This document shows positions 1 to 10,649 of a DNA stretch of 64,000 nucleotides, piece by piece. This DNA comes from Anaeramoeba ignava (lineage: Eukaryota > Metamonada > Anaeramoebidae): positions 372,001-436,000 of the forward strand of contig JAPDFW010000071.1 in NCBI GenBank assembly GCA_028826165.1, written 5' to 3'. Made by a program: the position numbers and the translations under genes. Below the pieces are notes generated by a model. That model did no database searches. It was given only the letters and a program-made list of their open reading frames with translations, and was not told where the DNA came from. Numbering within the stretch: the first letter of the stretch is position 1; every line of letters starts with the position of its first letter.

Positions 1-1460
1 ATCACAATTTTTTATGAATTTTTGATAATTGAATAAAAAAAACAGAAAAAACCAAAAATGATTTCAAACATTCTAAAAAAAAATTTTTGATGAATATAAA
101 TGAATAAAAAAAAGGAGAATTTGAATTATTTTGTACATTTGCTAGATTAACATCAGCACCAGAATCAATTAATAATTGGATAATTTCTTCAGTTGGTAAT
201 TGAAAAAGATTTAATTTTGCAGTTAATTTTTGAACCTGGAAAAATAAAAGCAAAATATATAAATAAATATATATATATTTTTTTGTGTTTTGAAATTTAA
301 ATTTACATATTGTGTAAGTGCGGTTGTTGCACTTCTTCTAAATAACGGAAGAGTTGAGCAAGCAAAATGTAATGGAGTATTTCCCTAATTATTAGAATAA
401 TTCCGAAAAAGATTTTTAATTCAATTTATATTCAATTTTTTTTTCTTTCTAAAATTTTAATATCTTTGGTTACATCCTTTTTAAAATATTTTTTTATTTG
501 GAAGTTTGTAAAAAAATCTTTTCAATTCCATAAAATCAAAAAATTCTTACTTTCTAAATACAAAAGAAAAAATATTTTATCAGAAGAAAAATTGGGTTCA
601 TTTGATTTATTGTTTACATCTTTGATTTTAGTATCAGCTCCATGTTGAATTAAAGATTTTATGATATCTTTAGATACTTTTGTATAGCAAGCTAAATGGA
701 AAGGTGTTGTTCCCTTTTTATTTTGTTTATCAAATTAATTTTTTAAATTTTTTAAATTTTTTAAATTTAAATTTTACAGACTTTTTAAAGAAAAAAAAAG
801 AATAAAAACAAAAGAAAGATTGGTTTTTTTTTTAAATATTCTAAAAAAGGGGAAAAAAATAAAATAATTACGTTCTAAATTTAAAAATTATTTTGAAATC
901 AAAATAGAAACAAGAATGTAAAAGAAAATTAAAAAGAAAAAAGTTATTGTTTTTAACAAACATTTTGTGCATTTGGATTTGCTCCTGCTTCAATTAAAGA
1001 TTCTACAATTTCTTGGTTATAAAATTGTTGAAATGCATAATGAAGTGGTGTGTTGTTCTATTTTATTTAAAAAAAAAATTATTTATTAAAAATATCTTTA
1101 TTTATTTTTTAAAAAAAATTTTTACTTCCTAAAACATTAATAAATGAACAAAAAGCAATTTTAAACAATAAATATTTTTTTGAAACGTCATGTAAAAAAA
1201 ATTTATAAGAAAAAAAAAAGGAAAAAGAAAGTTGAATTATTTCTAATTTCATACAAGCTATTTTTTTTTAAAAACAAATTAAATTAAATTAAATTAAATT
1301 AAATTAAATGAAATTTCGAAAAATAATTTTAAAATAATTTCTTTTAAATTTATTTTACTCCAAGTTTATTAGCTGATCCTTTTTTACGTAAAAATCCTCC
1401 ACTCAAATATTTTTTTACTGATTTAGAATCTCCTTTTAAAATAGATTTGAAAATTGACAT
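1..1460 (-). CDS. Ankyrin-repeat protein, 5' part (runs off the window)
   Basis: No single long frame exists here. The gene is five short exons on the minus strand: 1359-1460 (start ATG at 1460), 962-1057, 618-713, 307-384 and 137-235, all joined in phase 0 with GT-AG ends. The first exon encodes MSIFKSILKGDSKSVKKYL; later exons begin with ankyrin openers (NNTPLHYA, GTTPFHLACY, GNTPLHFACS) and end with ADxNxxN-type turns (GANPNAQN, GADTKIKD, GADVNLAN). Two exons are exactly 96 nt, one 32-residue repeat each. The fourth and fifth together encode one longer repeat with an insert. The 3' end lies outside the window, so any C-terminal domain is unknown; the ankyrin-BTB gene at 16748-18808 has the same exon design. 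Ankyrin repeats bind proteins; no partner can be named. Confidence 0.85.
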
Positions 1461-1539
1461 TCAAATTGAAATGAAAAAAACAAAAGAAATTGAAATAAAG
1501 GAAGAAAAAAATGAAAGATCAATTTTTAAAAAAAAAAAA

Positions 1540-2700
1540 TAAATTCAAAAATAATAAATAAAATATTAAATAAAATTATAAATAAAATTATAAATTAAAT
1601 AATAAATTAAATTATAAATAAAATGTGGAATAAAATGTGGAATAAAATGTGGAAAAATTATAAATAAAATTATAAATAAAATTATAAATAAAATGTGGAA
1701 TAAAATGTGGAATAAAATGTGGAATAAAATTATAAATTAAATTATAAATTAAATTATAAATAAAATTATAAATAAAATTATAAATAAAATTATAAATAAA
1801 ATGTGGAATAAAATAATAAATTAAAATTATAAATTAAATTATAAATTAAATTATAAATAAAATTATAAATAAAATTATAAATAAAATTATAAATAAAATG
1901 TGGAAACAAAAATATAAAAAATTATAAATAAAAATAAAAATTATAAATAAAATGTGGAATAAAATGTGGAATAAAATGTGGAATAAAAATATAAATTAAA
2001 TTATAAATAAAAATATAAATAAAATTATAAATTAAATTATAAATAAAATTATAAATAAAATTATAAATTAAATTATAAATAAAATTATAAATTAAATTAT
2101 AAATTAAAATTATAAATAAAATTATAAATAAAATTATAAATATAAAATAAAAATTAAATTATAAATAAAATTATAAATAAAATTATAAATAAAATAATAA
2201 ATAAAATTATAAATAAAATTATAAATTAAATTATAAATTAAAATTATAAATAAAATTATAAATAAAATTATAAATTAAATTATAAATTAAAAATAAATAA
2301 AATAAAAAATTATAAAATATAAATAAAAAATAAAAATAAAAATATAAATAAAATAATAAATAAAATTATAAATAAAATAATAAAATAAAAATTATAAATA
2401 AAATTATAAATAAAATTATAAATAAAATTATAAATAAAATTATAAAATAAATTATAAAATTAAATTATAAATAAAATTATAAATAAAATTATAAATTAAA
2501 TTATAAATAAAATTATAAATAAAATTATAAATAAAATTATAAATAAAATTATAAATAAAATTATAAATAAAATTATAAATTAAATTATAAATTAAATTAT
2601 AAATAAAATTATAAATTATAAATTAAATTATAAATTAAATTATAAATATAATTATAAATAAAATTATAAATAAAATTATTAAATGTGGAATAAAAAGTGG
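1540..2700. repeat. AT-rich tandem repeat block, intergenic
   Basis: About 1.15 kb of imperfect units of the type TAAATAAAATTA, interspersed with clusters of AATGTGGAATAAA. It lies upstream of the ankyrin gene start and ends about 140 bp before the next gene. No coding exon seen. Confidence 0.9.
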
Positions 2701-2840
2701 AATAAAAAGAAAATAAAAGAAAAGGAGAATTTAGTTTTTCTCCTTTTTTTTCTTTTTTTTTTCTTTTTTTTTTAATTAGAAAATCAAATTTTTCTTCAAG
2801 TTTTTAATGATATGCTCATCAAACACTTCATTTTTTTCTT

Positions 2841-3761
2841 ATGTTTCCAGGTTTTCAAATAAGTCAAAAAATTTCAACAAGAAATTTTCGAGAATTATTA
2901 CAAATTGAAAAAAAACTAATAGAAACAATAATCAAACCAAAAGAAGAACAACGAATAACGAATATAACAAAAAGAACAATACAAAAAAAGCTTGAAATCA
3001 CACCAAGAATCCAAACAGCTGGGGGTATTATAATTGGGGATGAAATATTAAGTGGGAAAATAAAAGAGAAAAATTTATTAACACTTTCTAAAAGACTTTC
3101 AAGTTATGACGTTAAATTAAAACGAGTCGAAATAGTGGGTGATTGTCAAGAAGAGATCATATCAACCACGAGAAGACTTTCACAGGAATGCGATTATGTG
3201 TTCGCTTCTGGGGGAATCGGATGTACTCACGACGATATCACTTACCAAGCCATTGCAAGTGCGTTCAACCGCAAACTTGTAACTGATAAAGATCTTGTCA
3301 ACGAGATGAAGAAATTCTATTCGTCAGTATATGCGAAGAAGCAGAATGCTGTGCAAAAAATGGCAACTATTCCTGAGAATTCGGAAATAATTAAGACTCC
3401 TGGTCTTTGGTCCCCGCTTGTCTATGTTGAAAATGTCTTCATCCTGCCTGGTGTTCCAGAGCTTTTTGAGTTGATGCTAAACTCGGCGTTCTCGCGTATT
3501 GTTAAAGGCCCTCGAATCACGCTGCAGATGATATACAGTGACTATCCTAAGGAAGAAATTAAGGAATTTTTGGATGATCTTCAATCGCAATTCTCTAGTG
3601 TTATTATTGGTTGTTATCCTCAAGCTGATTGTAAGAAAGCTGGTTGCAAATCTGCTATTACAATCGAGGGTTTGAATGAAAAGGAAGTCATTTATATTGC
3701 TCAATTGATTAAAGACAAAATTAAAGGCAGTTTTTTTAAACCTGATACTAAACATTATTGA
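2841..3761 (+). CDS. MPT-binding/MoCF-fold protein, FAD synthase (FLAD1) N-terminal-domain type
   Basis: Intronless, 306 aa. After a basic N-terminal stretch of about 50 residues (possible targeting sequence, inference) comes a MoCF_biosynth/CinA-like domain: GGIIIGDEILSGKIKEKN at about residues 54-71 and the ligand loop SGGIGCTHDDIT, where most family members have Pro instead of Cys. The following segment (YSDYPKEEIKEFLDDL, then IIGCYPQ) resembles the second half of the N-terminal module of eukaryotic FAD1/FLAD1. The PAPS-reductase-like half that makes FAD is absent: the frame stops just after this module. In animals this module is linked to FAD hydrolysis, so FAD turnover is possible here; a CinA-like role is the alternative. 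Codons in the middle of the gene (about 3150-3560) are less AT-biased than in neighbours. Confidence 0.8.
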   Translation: MFPGFQISQKISTRNFRELLQIEKKLIETIIKPKEEQRITNITKRTIQKKLEITPRIQTAGGIIIGDEILSGKIKEKNLLTLSKRLSSYDVKLKRVEIVGDCQEEIISTTRRLSQECDYVFASGGIGCTHDDITYQAIASAFNRKLVTDKDLVNEMKKFYSSVYAKKQNAVQKMATIPENSEIIKTPGLWSPLVYVENVFILPGVPELFELMLNSAFSRIVKGPRITLQMIYSDYPKEEIKEFLDDLQSQFSSVIIGCYPQADCKKAGCKSAITIEGLNEKEVIYIAQLIKDKIKGSFFKPDTKHY

Positions 3762-3829
3762 ATTTTTCATTTGATTTTTCAAAAAGAATTTAAAAAGGAT
3801 TGACAATTAAAAATAAATTCACAATGAAA

Positions 3830-4440
3830 ATCTAAATTCACAATGAAAATCTAAATTCAAATTGAAAATATAAATTCAAATTCAAATTCAAATTCAATTT
3901 CAATTTCAAATTCAAATTCAAATTCAAATTCAAATTCAATTTTAAATTCAAAATGAAAATATAAATTCAAATTCAAATTTAAATTCAAATTCAAAATGAA
4001 AATATAAATTCAAATTCAAAATTCAAATTCAAATTCAAATTTAAATTCAAATTCAAAATGAAAATATAAATTCAATTTTAAATTCAAATTCAAATTCAAT
4101 TTTAAATTCAAAATGAAAATATAAATTCAAATTCAATTTAAATTCAAAATGAAAATATAAATTCAATTTCAATTTCAAATTCAAATTGAAAATATAAATT
4201 CAAATTCAAATTTAAATTCAAATTCAAAATGAAAATATAAATTCAAATTCAATTTAAATTCAAATTCAATTTCAAATTCAAATTCAAATTCAAATTCAAA
4301 TTCAAATTCAAATTCAAATTCAAATTCAAATTCAAATTTAAATTCAAATTCAAATTCAAAATGAAAATATAAATTCAAATTCAAATTGAAAATATAAATT
4401 CAATTTCAAATTCAAATTTAATTTCAAAAATATCTTTTCT
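3830..4440. repeat. AAATTC / AAATGAAAATATAAATTC repeats
   Basis: About 600 bp of TCAAAT hexamers mixed with copies of AATGAAAATATAAATTC, in the space between two convergent genes. The long frames through it (FEFEFEF) are repeat artefacts. Confidence 0.9.
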
Positions 4441-4543
4441 TTTTTGTTCTTTTGATAAACAAATTTGAAAAATAAAATTTAGTGAAAAATTTCAAATCTT
4501 TTTTTCATTTCTTTTTTTCATTTCTTTTTTTCATTTCTTTTTT

Positions 4544-6501
4544 TCATCTTCTTTCTTCTTCTTTTTTTTTGTTAAAAAAATTATCCATTCTTAATTGTTT
4601 ATAATTTTTTGATTTTTTAATCCTTTTTGATTGATTTGGATTTTGAACACTTTTTTCTGTTTTATTTTTTTCTATTGTTTTTTTACCAAAAAAATCATAA
4701 ATTTGATGTTGATGATATTTTTTCAATTTTTCTTTTTGTTTTCGAACGACTTGAATATTATTTTGTTTAGTAGGAAAGAAATTAAATAGATTTGTTTGAA
4801 TATATTCATTTGTTATTGGTTCTTGTGATTCAATAAACATGTTATCTATATTTTTCTCATTATTTCTTTGTTGATTCGAAGAAAGTGGAACAAATTTTGT
4901 ATTTGGATTATTCAAAGGAATCACATTATATTCTTCTAAATCATCAGAAAATCTACTTTTTAATTCTATTTTTCTTATATTTTCTTCCTTTTTTGATATA
5001 AAATTCGAAATTTTTGTTTGTTTAAGTGAATGATTTGTTTTTTTGAATTCAAAATTATTTTCTTCTTTTTCAATTTTTTCTCTTTGTTTTGAATTTTCTG
5101 TCAATTTTATTGTCAAATTGGTTTTGGAATTCTGTTTTTTGTGAAGTAATAAATTTCGAACTTGCCTTCTTATTTGATAATTGTCTTCAATATTTAAAGG
5201 AACAATTTCTTGAATAAATGAAAAAATATCCAGAAAATCTGTTAATTCTGAATATGAACAATGATAACTAAGACAAATTCTATTAATTTCATGATTTTTA
5301 TTCTTTTCACTATTGAAAAATTGTTTTGATATTGCTTGTTCCACTTTTAGATTAACAATAAAAAATGCTACAAATTTCAATTCTTCAAATTTTTCTAAAA
5401 TCAAAATCAAAATCAAAATCAAAATCAAAATCAAATTTTTATTCTCTTTTTTTTTCACTTACTTCTTTCATTTAAACTTTCACAAAATTGATCTAGCAAA
5501 TCAAATGTTACATCATTTATAAAACAAAAATGGAAATTTGTTTGAGTTGGATCTTTGATTATTAAATTCTTATATTGTTTATTTTTTGAATAAGATTGAA
5601 TCAATTCTAATTGTTGTGAATCAACATATAATTTCTTTTGAAATTTCTGGACAAATTCAAAAGCAAATTTTTCATTTCCTATTTATTTAAATTTTTAAAT
5701 TTTTAAATATTTAAATTTAAATTTATTTTTTTTACCTAAAATATCAGTTGCAAAAAGAAATATTTTATTTGGATCTTCTTGATTCAAAGAAATTATTTTA
5801 TTTTCAAGATATTCAGCAATTGCTTTTTGATCAAGAAAATCTTGAAATTTTGGAAGACAAAAAGTGGAATCTAAAAAAAGATAATCTAAAGTATTTTCAT
5901 TTCTTAATCTAACAAGAGAATCACAATCTTTATCAAATTTCGTAAATCTAAATAAACCAGTCTTTAATTGATTAAGATGAAAAAAAAATTTTTTTTCTTT
6001 TTGGAATTTTTTTTGTTTTTTTTTACATGAAGAATCACTTTTCCATTTTTAAGTTTAAAAAGGAAAATACTTGAACCAGGACAATAATTTGAATTTAAAC
6101 AAGTAATTTCAACTCCTGAAAAATTAATTTTTTTATAATCTAAAAAAAGAAAAACAAAAAGGAAAATTTTGTCACTTTTTTTTTTGGATTTTTTTTAAAA
6201 TTTTTACATTCAATTAATAAGAAAGAATCCTCTTTAAAATTATGAAATTGCATCATTAAAATTTTTGTGATTGGATGACAACAAATTTTAAAAGAATTAT
6301 TAGAGGAAAGAATTGAATTAAGAAAATTGACTTGAGGATGAAATTGAGTGAAAAAAAAAAGAGAAATATTTTTTTTTGATAAATCAAAATAATCAACTAC
6401 AAAAGTTGTTCCAGGAACTAAATATAAATTTTAATTTTAAATTTTAAATTTAATTTTAAATTTAATTATAAATATAAACCTAAATTTTCTAAAGGAATCA
6501 T
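4544..6501 (-). CDS. SNM1/Artemis-family beta-CASP protein with degenerate active site and four PIP boxes
   Basis: Six exons: 6480-6501, 6208-6417, 6027-6139, 5736-5961, 5463-5678, 4544-5394 (introns 57-68 nt, GT-AG), giving 545 aa. The opening VPGTTFVVDYF, the metallo-beta-lactamase layout and the SYHCSYSELTDF block (about 304-315) match SNM1 nucleases (SNM1A, Apollo, Artemis). Key residues are changed: the HxHxDH zinc motif reads QFHPQV (32-37), the DANHCPG motif reads NSNYCPG (93-99) and TGD reads TGL (116-118). LDSTFC (145-150) and His307 remain. The basic, disordered tail holds four QxxhxxFF-type PCNA-binding boxes: QTKISNFI (388), QTNLFNFF (462), QHQIYDFF (491) and QLRMDNFF (529). I infer a catalytically dead DNA-repair or replication scaffold that docks on PCNA. 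It lies 190 bp from Cwc21 and near CDT1, all on the same strand. Confidence 0.85.
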
Positions 6502-6690
6502 TTTAATTTTGTTTTTAAAAAAAAATGAAATGAAAAAATTAGAAAATTATTTTAAAAAATGTTTGTTTTTGTTTTTGTTTTTGTTTTTGTTTTTGTTTTT
6601 GTTTTTGTTTTAACGGTTTTTAATAATCAAAGAAAAGAATTTGTTTTTTGTTTTGTTTTGAAAATGTGAATATGTAAAAAAAAACAGGAA

Positions 6691-8290
6691 TTATTTTTCT
6701 TGATTTGATTTGTTTTTAATTCTTTTAATTTCTTCTTCTTTTTCTTGTTTTTCTTGTTTTTCTTGTTTTTCTTGTTTTGGATTTTGGATTGTTTCTCTTA
6801 AATGCTTTCTTGAATTTTGATTTGAATTTTGATTTAAATTTTGATGTGAATGTGAATGTGAATGATGTGAATGATGTGAATGTGAATGATGTGAATGATG
6901 TGAATGATTTGAATGTGAATGATTTGAATGTGAATGATTTGAATGTGAATGATTTGAATGTGAATGATTTGAATGTGAATGATTTGAATGTGAATGATTT
7001 GAATGTGAATGATTTTTTAAATTATCTTTTGAATTATCTTTTGAATTATCTTTTAAATTATCTTTTGAATTATGTTTTGAATCATGTTTTGAATTATCTT
7101 TTGAATTATGTTTTGAATTCTCTTTTGAATTATCTTTTGAATTATCTTTTGAATTATGTTTTGAATTATGTTTTGAATTATGTTTTGAATTATCTTTTAA
7201 ATTATGTTTTGAATCATGTTTTGAATTATGTTTTAAATTCTCTTTTGAATCATGTTTTAAATTCTCTTTTAAATCATGTTTTTAAATTCTCTTTTAAATT
7301 CTCTTTTAAATTCTCTTTTAAATTCTCTTTTGAATCATGTTTTGAATTATCTTTTGAATTATCTTTTGAATTATCTTTTGAATTATTTTTTGAATTATGT
7401 TTTGAATCATGCTTTGAATCATGTTTTGAATCATGTTTTGAATCATGTTTTGAATTATTTTTTGAATCATCTTTTGAATCATGTTTTGAATTATCTTTTG
7501 AATTATGTTTTGAATTATGTTTTGAATCATGCTTTGAATTATGTTTTAAATTCTCTTTTGAATCATGTTTTGAATTATCTTTTGATTTGGATTTAGAATC
7601 TGAATCTGAATCTGAATCTGAATCTGAGTCTGAATCTGAATCTGAATCTGAATCTGAATCTGAATCTGAATCTGAATCTGAATCTGAATCTGAATCTGAG
7701 TCTGAATCTGAATCTGAATCTGAATCTGAGTCTGAATCTGAATAGTTTACTAAAGACCTTTTATCATTCAATAATTTTTCATTATCTTCTTTAAAAATAC
7801 TGTCTTTATCAACATTCATTAATTGAAAAGAAGTTCCAGGAACATAATTTGGATCAATTCCAAAAGCAGCTCTTAATTTTAAATCTTCTTTTCTTTTTCT
7901 TTCAGAAAGATGATGAGTTTCATTATTTTCTTTATGGTCTTCTTTATTTTGAGTTGAATTCATTTTTTCTTCTTGTTTTGATCGAAATTCTTTAACAAGT
8001 TGTTCAATTTCTTCTTGAGTTTTTTTTTGTTTTGGATCTTTTATTTTTTCTTGTTCATTTTTAATTTTTTCTTTAAATTCAAGCACAGCAAGTTCAATTT
8101 TTCTTTTTTTTTCATGTTGTAAAATATATTGATTTGGTTCTCTTATCAAAATTGCTGGTTCAGCAAATGCTGCTTTTGCATTTTCTGCGGATTTAACTGG
8201 ATTTCTTTTGGGGAGTGTTGCAAGATTTCTTTGAACAAATCCGTTAGTTCCTGAACCTCTTGGAGTAGTTAATCCAATTCCATTATACAT
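6691..8290 (-). CDS. Cwc21/SRRM2-type spliceosome protein (frameshift in repeat tail)
   Basis: The N-terminus MYNGIGLTTPRGSGTNGFVQ is the signature of Cwc21/SRRM2, and the cwf21 helix follows (PNQYILQHEKKRKIELAVLE and on to about residue 110). Family members sit at the catalytic core of the spliceosome next to Prp8. After about residue 185 comes a Ser-Asp run, then Lys-Asp/Asn-Ser-Lys and Glu-Asn-Leu-Lys repeats in place of the usual RS tail. The frame stops at 7274, but a T5 tract at 7279-7283 replaces the T4 of neighbouring repeat units; reading past it restores the same repeats, then His-Ser repeats and a charged end, with a stop at 6691-6693. The extension is therefore probably real and the extra base an error or a recent lesion. 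No introns seen. Confidence 0.85.
6840..7740. repeat. Coding tandem repeats of the Cwc21/SRRM2 tail
   Basis: Hexamer TCTGAA/TCTGAG array at about 7597-7742 (Ser-Asp codons on the minus strand), 15-18 bp units of TTTTGAATTATG type at 7020-7590, and GAATGTGAATGATTT units at 6840-7015. Unit sizes are multiples of three apart from the single extra T at 7279-7283. Confidence 0.85.
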
Positions 8291-8466
8291 TATAACAAAA
8301 ATAAAATGAAAAATGAAAAATGAAAAATGAAAAATGAAAAAAATGAAAAAAATTTTTTATTATTTCAATGTTTTCTGGAATTAAAAAAACAACAAAACAA
8401 AACAAAAACAAATTTGAATTTCATTTTAATTTATTTTGTTTTTAATTAATTTCATTTGTTTTTGTT

Positions 8467-10522
8467 TTAATTCGTTTTCAATTTTTCTCGAATTTTTTCA
8501 TACATTTTTCTTCCATAAATTTTGAAAATTTCAATTTCTTCATTTGTTTCTTGTGATTTAAATTTTAAAATTTTACACCATTCTGGAAAATTATTACTCA
8601 AATCAACCATAATATCATAATAATCTTTCTTTGATAAACCTTGTAAAGAATTTAATTGATTTTTTTCTAATTTTTCAATCAAATTTTTAATTGGAAAAGC
8701 TGTTTTTTTTTCTGATTGTGAAATTGATTGAATAATATCACAAACTCGTTTTTTATAAAGATTTAGTTTTTTCTGTTTTAATTTTTCATTTGGAAATAAT
8801 TTAGTTTCAATTATTTTTCTTTTTTCTTTTTCTCGAATTTTTTGGATCAAATTTTGAGAAATATTTTTCAAATCTTCAAGTTTTTCAGGTGAAAATTTTG
8901 AGTTTTGATTTTTAACAGAAATGGGTGATTTTTTGTTTTCTTTTTCGTATTTTTGAATTGCAAATTCAATCATTTCAGAAACTTCTTCTAGTTTATTTTT
9001 TGCTAAATGAATTTTATTTTTTGTATCAAAATCATCAGGCAAATTTGGAAGATCTGAATTTTGAATTTCTGGAATATCTTCCAATTTAAAGTCTTTATGC
9101 CAAGTTGTTATTTTTGAAAATGGAATGTTGTTTAAATGAGATAAATTAGGATATTTAGAAAGAAATTGTTGATATTGAGAATAAACAATTAAGGATAATT
9201 TAAGATTAAATAGTAATTTTCTTAATTCTAATTCTGGCATGATTTTCAATTCTTCTAAAATTTTTGGATTTTGTAAATTTTTTGTGTGTTTTTGTTTTCT
9301 TCTTTTGATAATATATTTCTGGATATTTTGATTATTATTTATAAATAAATCATCCAATATTTTTGGATTAATGGAGTTCATTATCAAAATGATTTCCCAA
9401 ATTATTGAGTTAGTTTTTGAATCAAGATATTTTCCTCTTTGTAAATTATAAGCTTCTGGAAAAACTGTTTTTATTTTAGATAAATGTGTTTCTGTTATAT
9501 TTTTCTTGCATATTTTTTCAGCTGAGATTGCGATTTTTTTAAAATATGCAATTTGTTTTCTGTGTTTGTAAATATTTAAAATTGAATCAATAGCAACAAA
9601 AATAGTTTCTAATTCAATATATTTTTTTGGGAGTTGAATTTTTCTTTGGAAAGTATCTTTTTGATTTTCATGATCACTTTCATAATCACTTTCATAATTA
9701 TTATTGTTATTATTATTATTGTTATTTTCTTCTATTCCTTGAAAACTTTTTTTTCTTTTCTTTGATTTTGTTTCTTTTTGTTTTTCTTTCTTTTATTTTT
9801 TAAAGTAAAATTAATTTAAATATTTATTTAAATATTGATTTAAATATTGATTTAAATATTAATTTAAATATTAATTTAAATATTAATTTAAATATTGATT
9901 TAAATATTTGATTTAAATATTTGGTTTAAATATTGATTTAAATATTGATTTAAATATTGATTTTAAATATTAATTTAAATATTGATTTTAAATATTAATT
10001 TAAATATTGATTTAAATATTAATTTAAAATATTGATTTAAAAATTGATTTAAATATTGATTTTAAAATATTGATTTAAATATTTGATTTAAAATATTGAT
10101 TTAAAATATTAATTTTTAAATATTATTGATTTAAATATTGATTTAAAATTGATTTAAATTGATTTAAATATTGATTTAAATATTATTTTAAATATTGATT
10201 TAAATATTGATATTTTAAATATTGATTTAAATATTGATTTAAATATTGATTTAAATATTGATTTAAATATTGATTTAAATATTGATTTAAATATTGATTT
10301 AAATATTGATTTAAATATTAAAAATTGATTTAAATATTGATTTAAATATTGATTTAAATATTGGAAATTGATTTTGAAATTTACTTGTAATGCCTTTTCT
10401 TGTTTTTCTTTATAAAAATCTTTTCTATTTGTGTTTAAAAGTAAATATTGTTTATCTAAACTTTGAATTTTTGGTAAAGACGTTAAATATTTATTTAATT
10501 CTTGTTTTCTTCTTCTTGACAT
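8467..10522 (-). CDS. CDT1: Replication licensing factor CDT1
   Basis: Two exons, 10385-10522 and 8467-9789, phase 0, 486 aa. The CDT1 fold region (about 95-180) contains LPKKYIELETIF and the family core ITETHLSKIKTVFPEAYNL, equivalent to the geminin-binding domain of animal CDT1. The C-terminal winged helix (about 410-470) has GLSKKDYYDIMVDL and FPEWCKILKF, the part that contacts MCM. The protein would load MCM2-7 at origins in the nucleus. The N-terminus is only 46 residues before a poly-Asn/acidic linker and holds no QxxhTDhh PIP degron, unlike animal CDT1, so replication-coupled CRL4-Cdt2 destruction is not evident. The single intron (9790-10384) is filled by repeats. It is transcribed divergently from the SH3 gene across 127 bp. 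Confidence 0.92.
9790..10384 (-). repeat. CDT1 intron made of ATTGATTTAAAT units
   Basis: A 595-nt intron with a ~12-bp repeat (TTTAAATATTGA on the + strand). The sense strand has C but essentially no G inside the array. Ends are GT at 10384 and AG at 9790. Confidence 0.85.
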
Positions 10523-10649
10523 TCTTTTTTTTTTTTAAAAATTAAAAATAAAAATAGAAAAATGATTTTTCTTCTTTTTAAATTAAAAAAAGAAAAAAAA
10601 TTTTTTGTTTTTCATTTTTTTTTTTCATTTTTTTTTTTTCATTTTTAAA
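10523..10649. promoter_or_regulatory. Divergent promoter of CDT1 and the SH3 gene
   Basis: Only 127 bp separate the two ATGs. The centre holds an A-run/T-run core (AAAAAAAATTTTTTG), with TTTTTCATTTTTT copies facing the SH3 gene and AAAAATCATTTTT facing CDT1. The same layout recurs at other starts in this window. Inferred from position and sequence only. Confidence 0.5.

Noticed and set aside
5395-5458. Minus-strand start MKKKENKNLILILI for the SNM1-like C-terminal exon
   Set aside because: This is an (AAAATC)n intron end. Splicing at 5394/5463 continues the SNM1 domain in frame.
6777-7745. 322-aa frame on the + strand (LNYLLNYLL then SESESE)
   Set aside because: It is the antisense of the Cwc21/SRRM2 repeat tail; the minus strand carries the recognisable protein.
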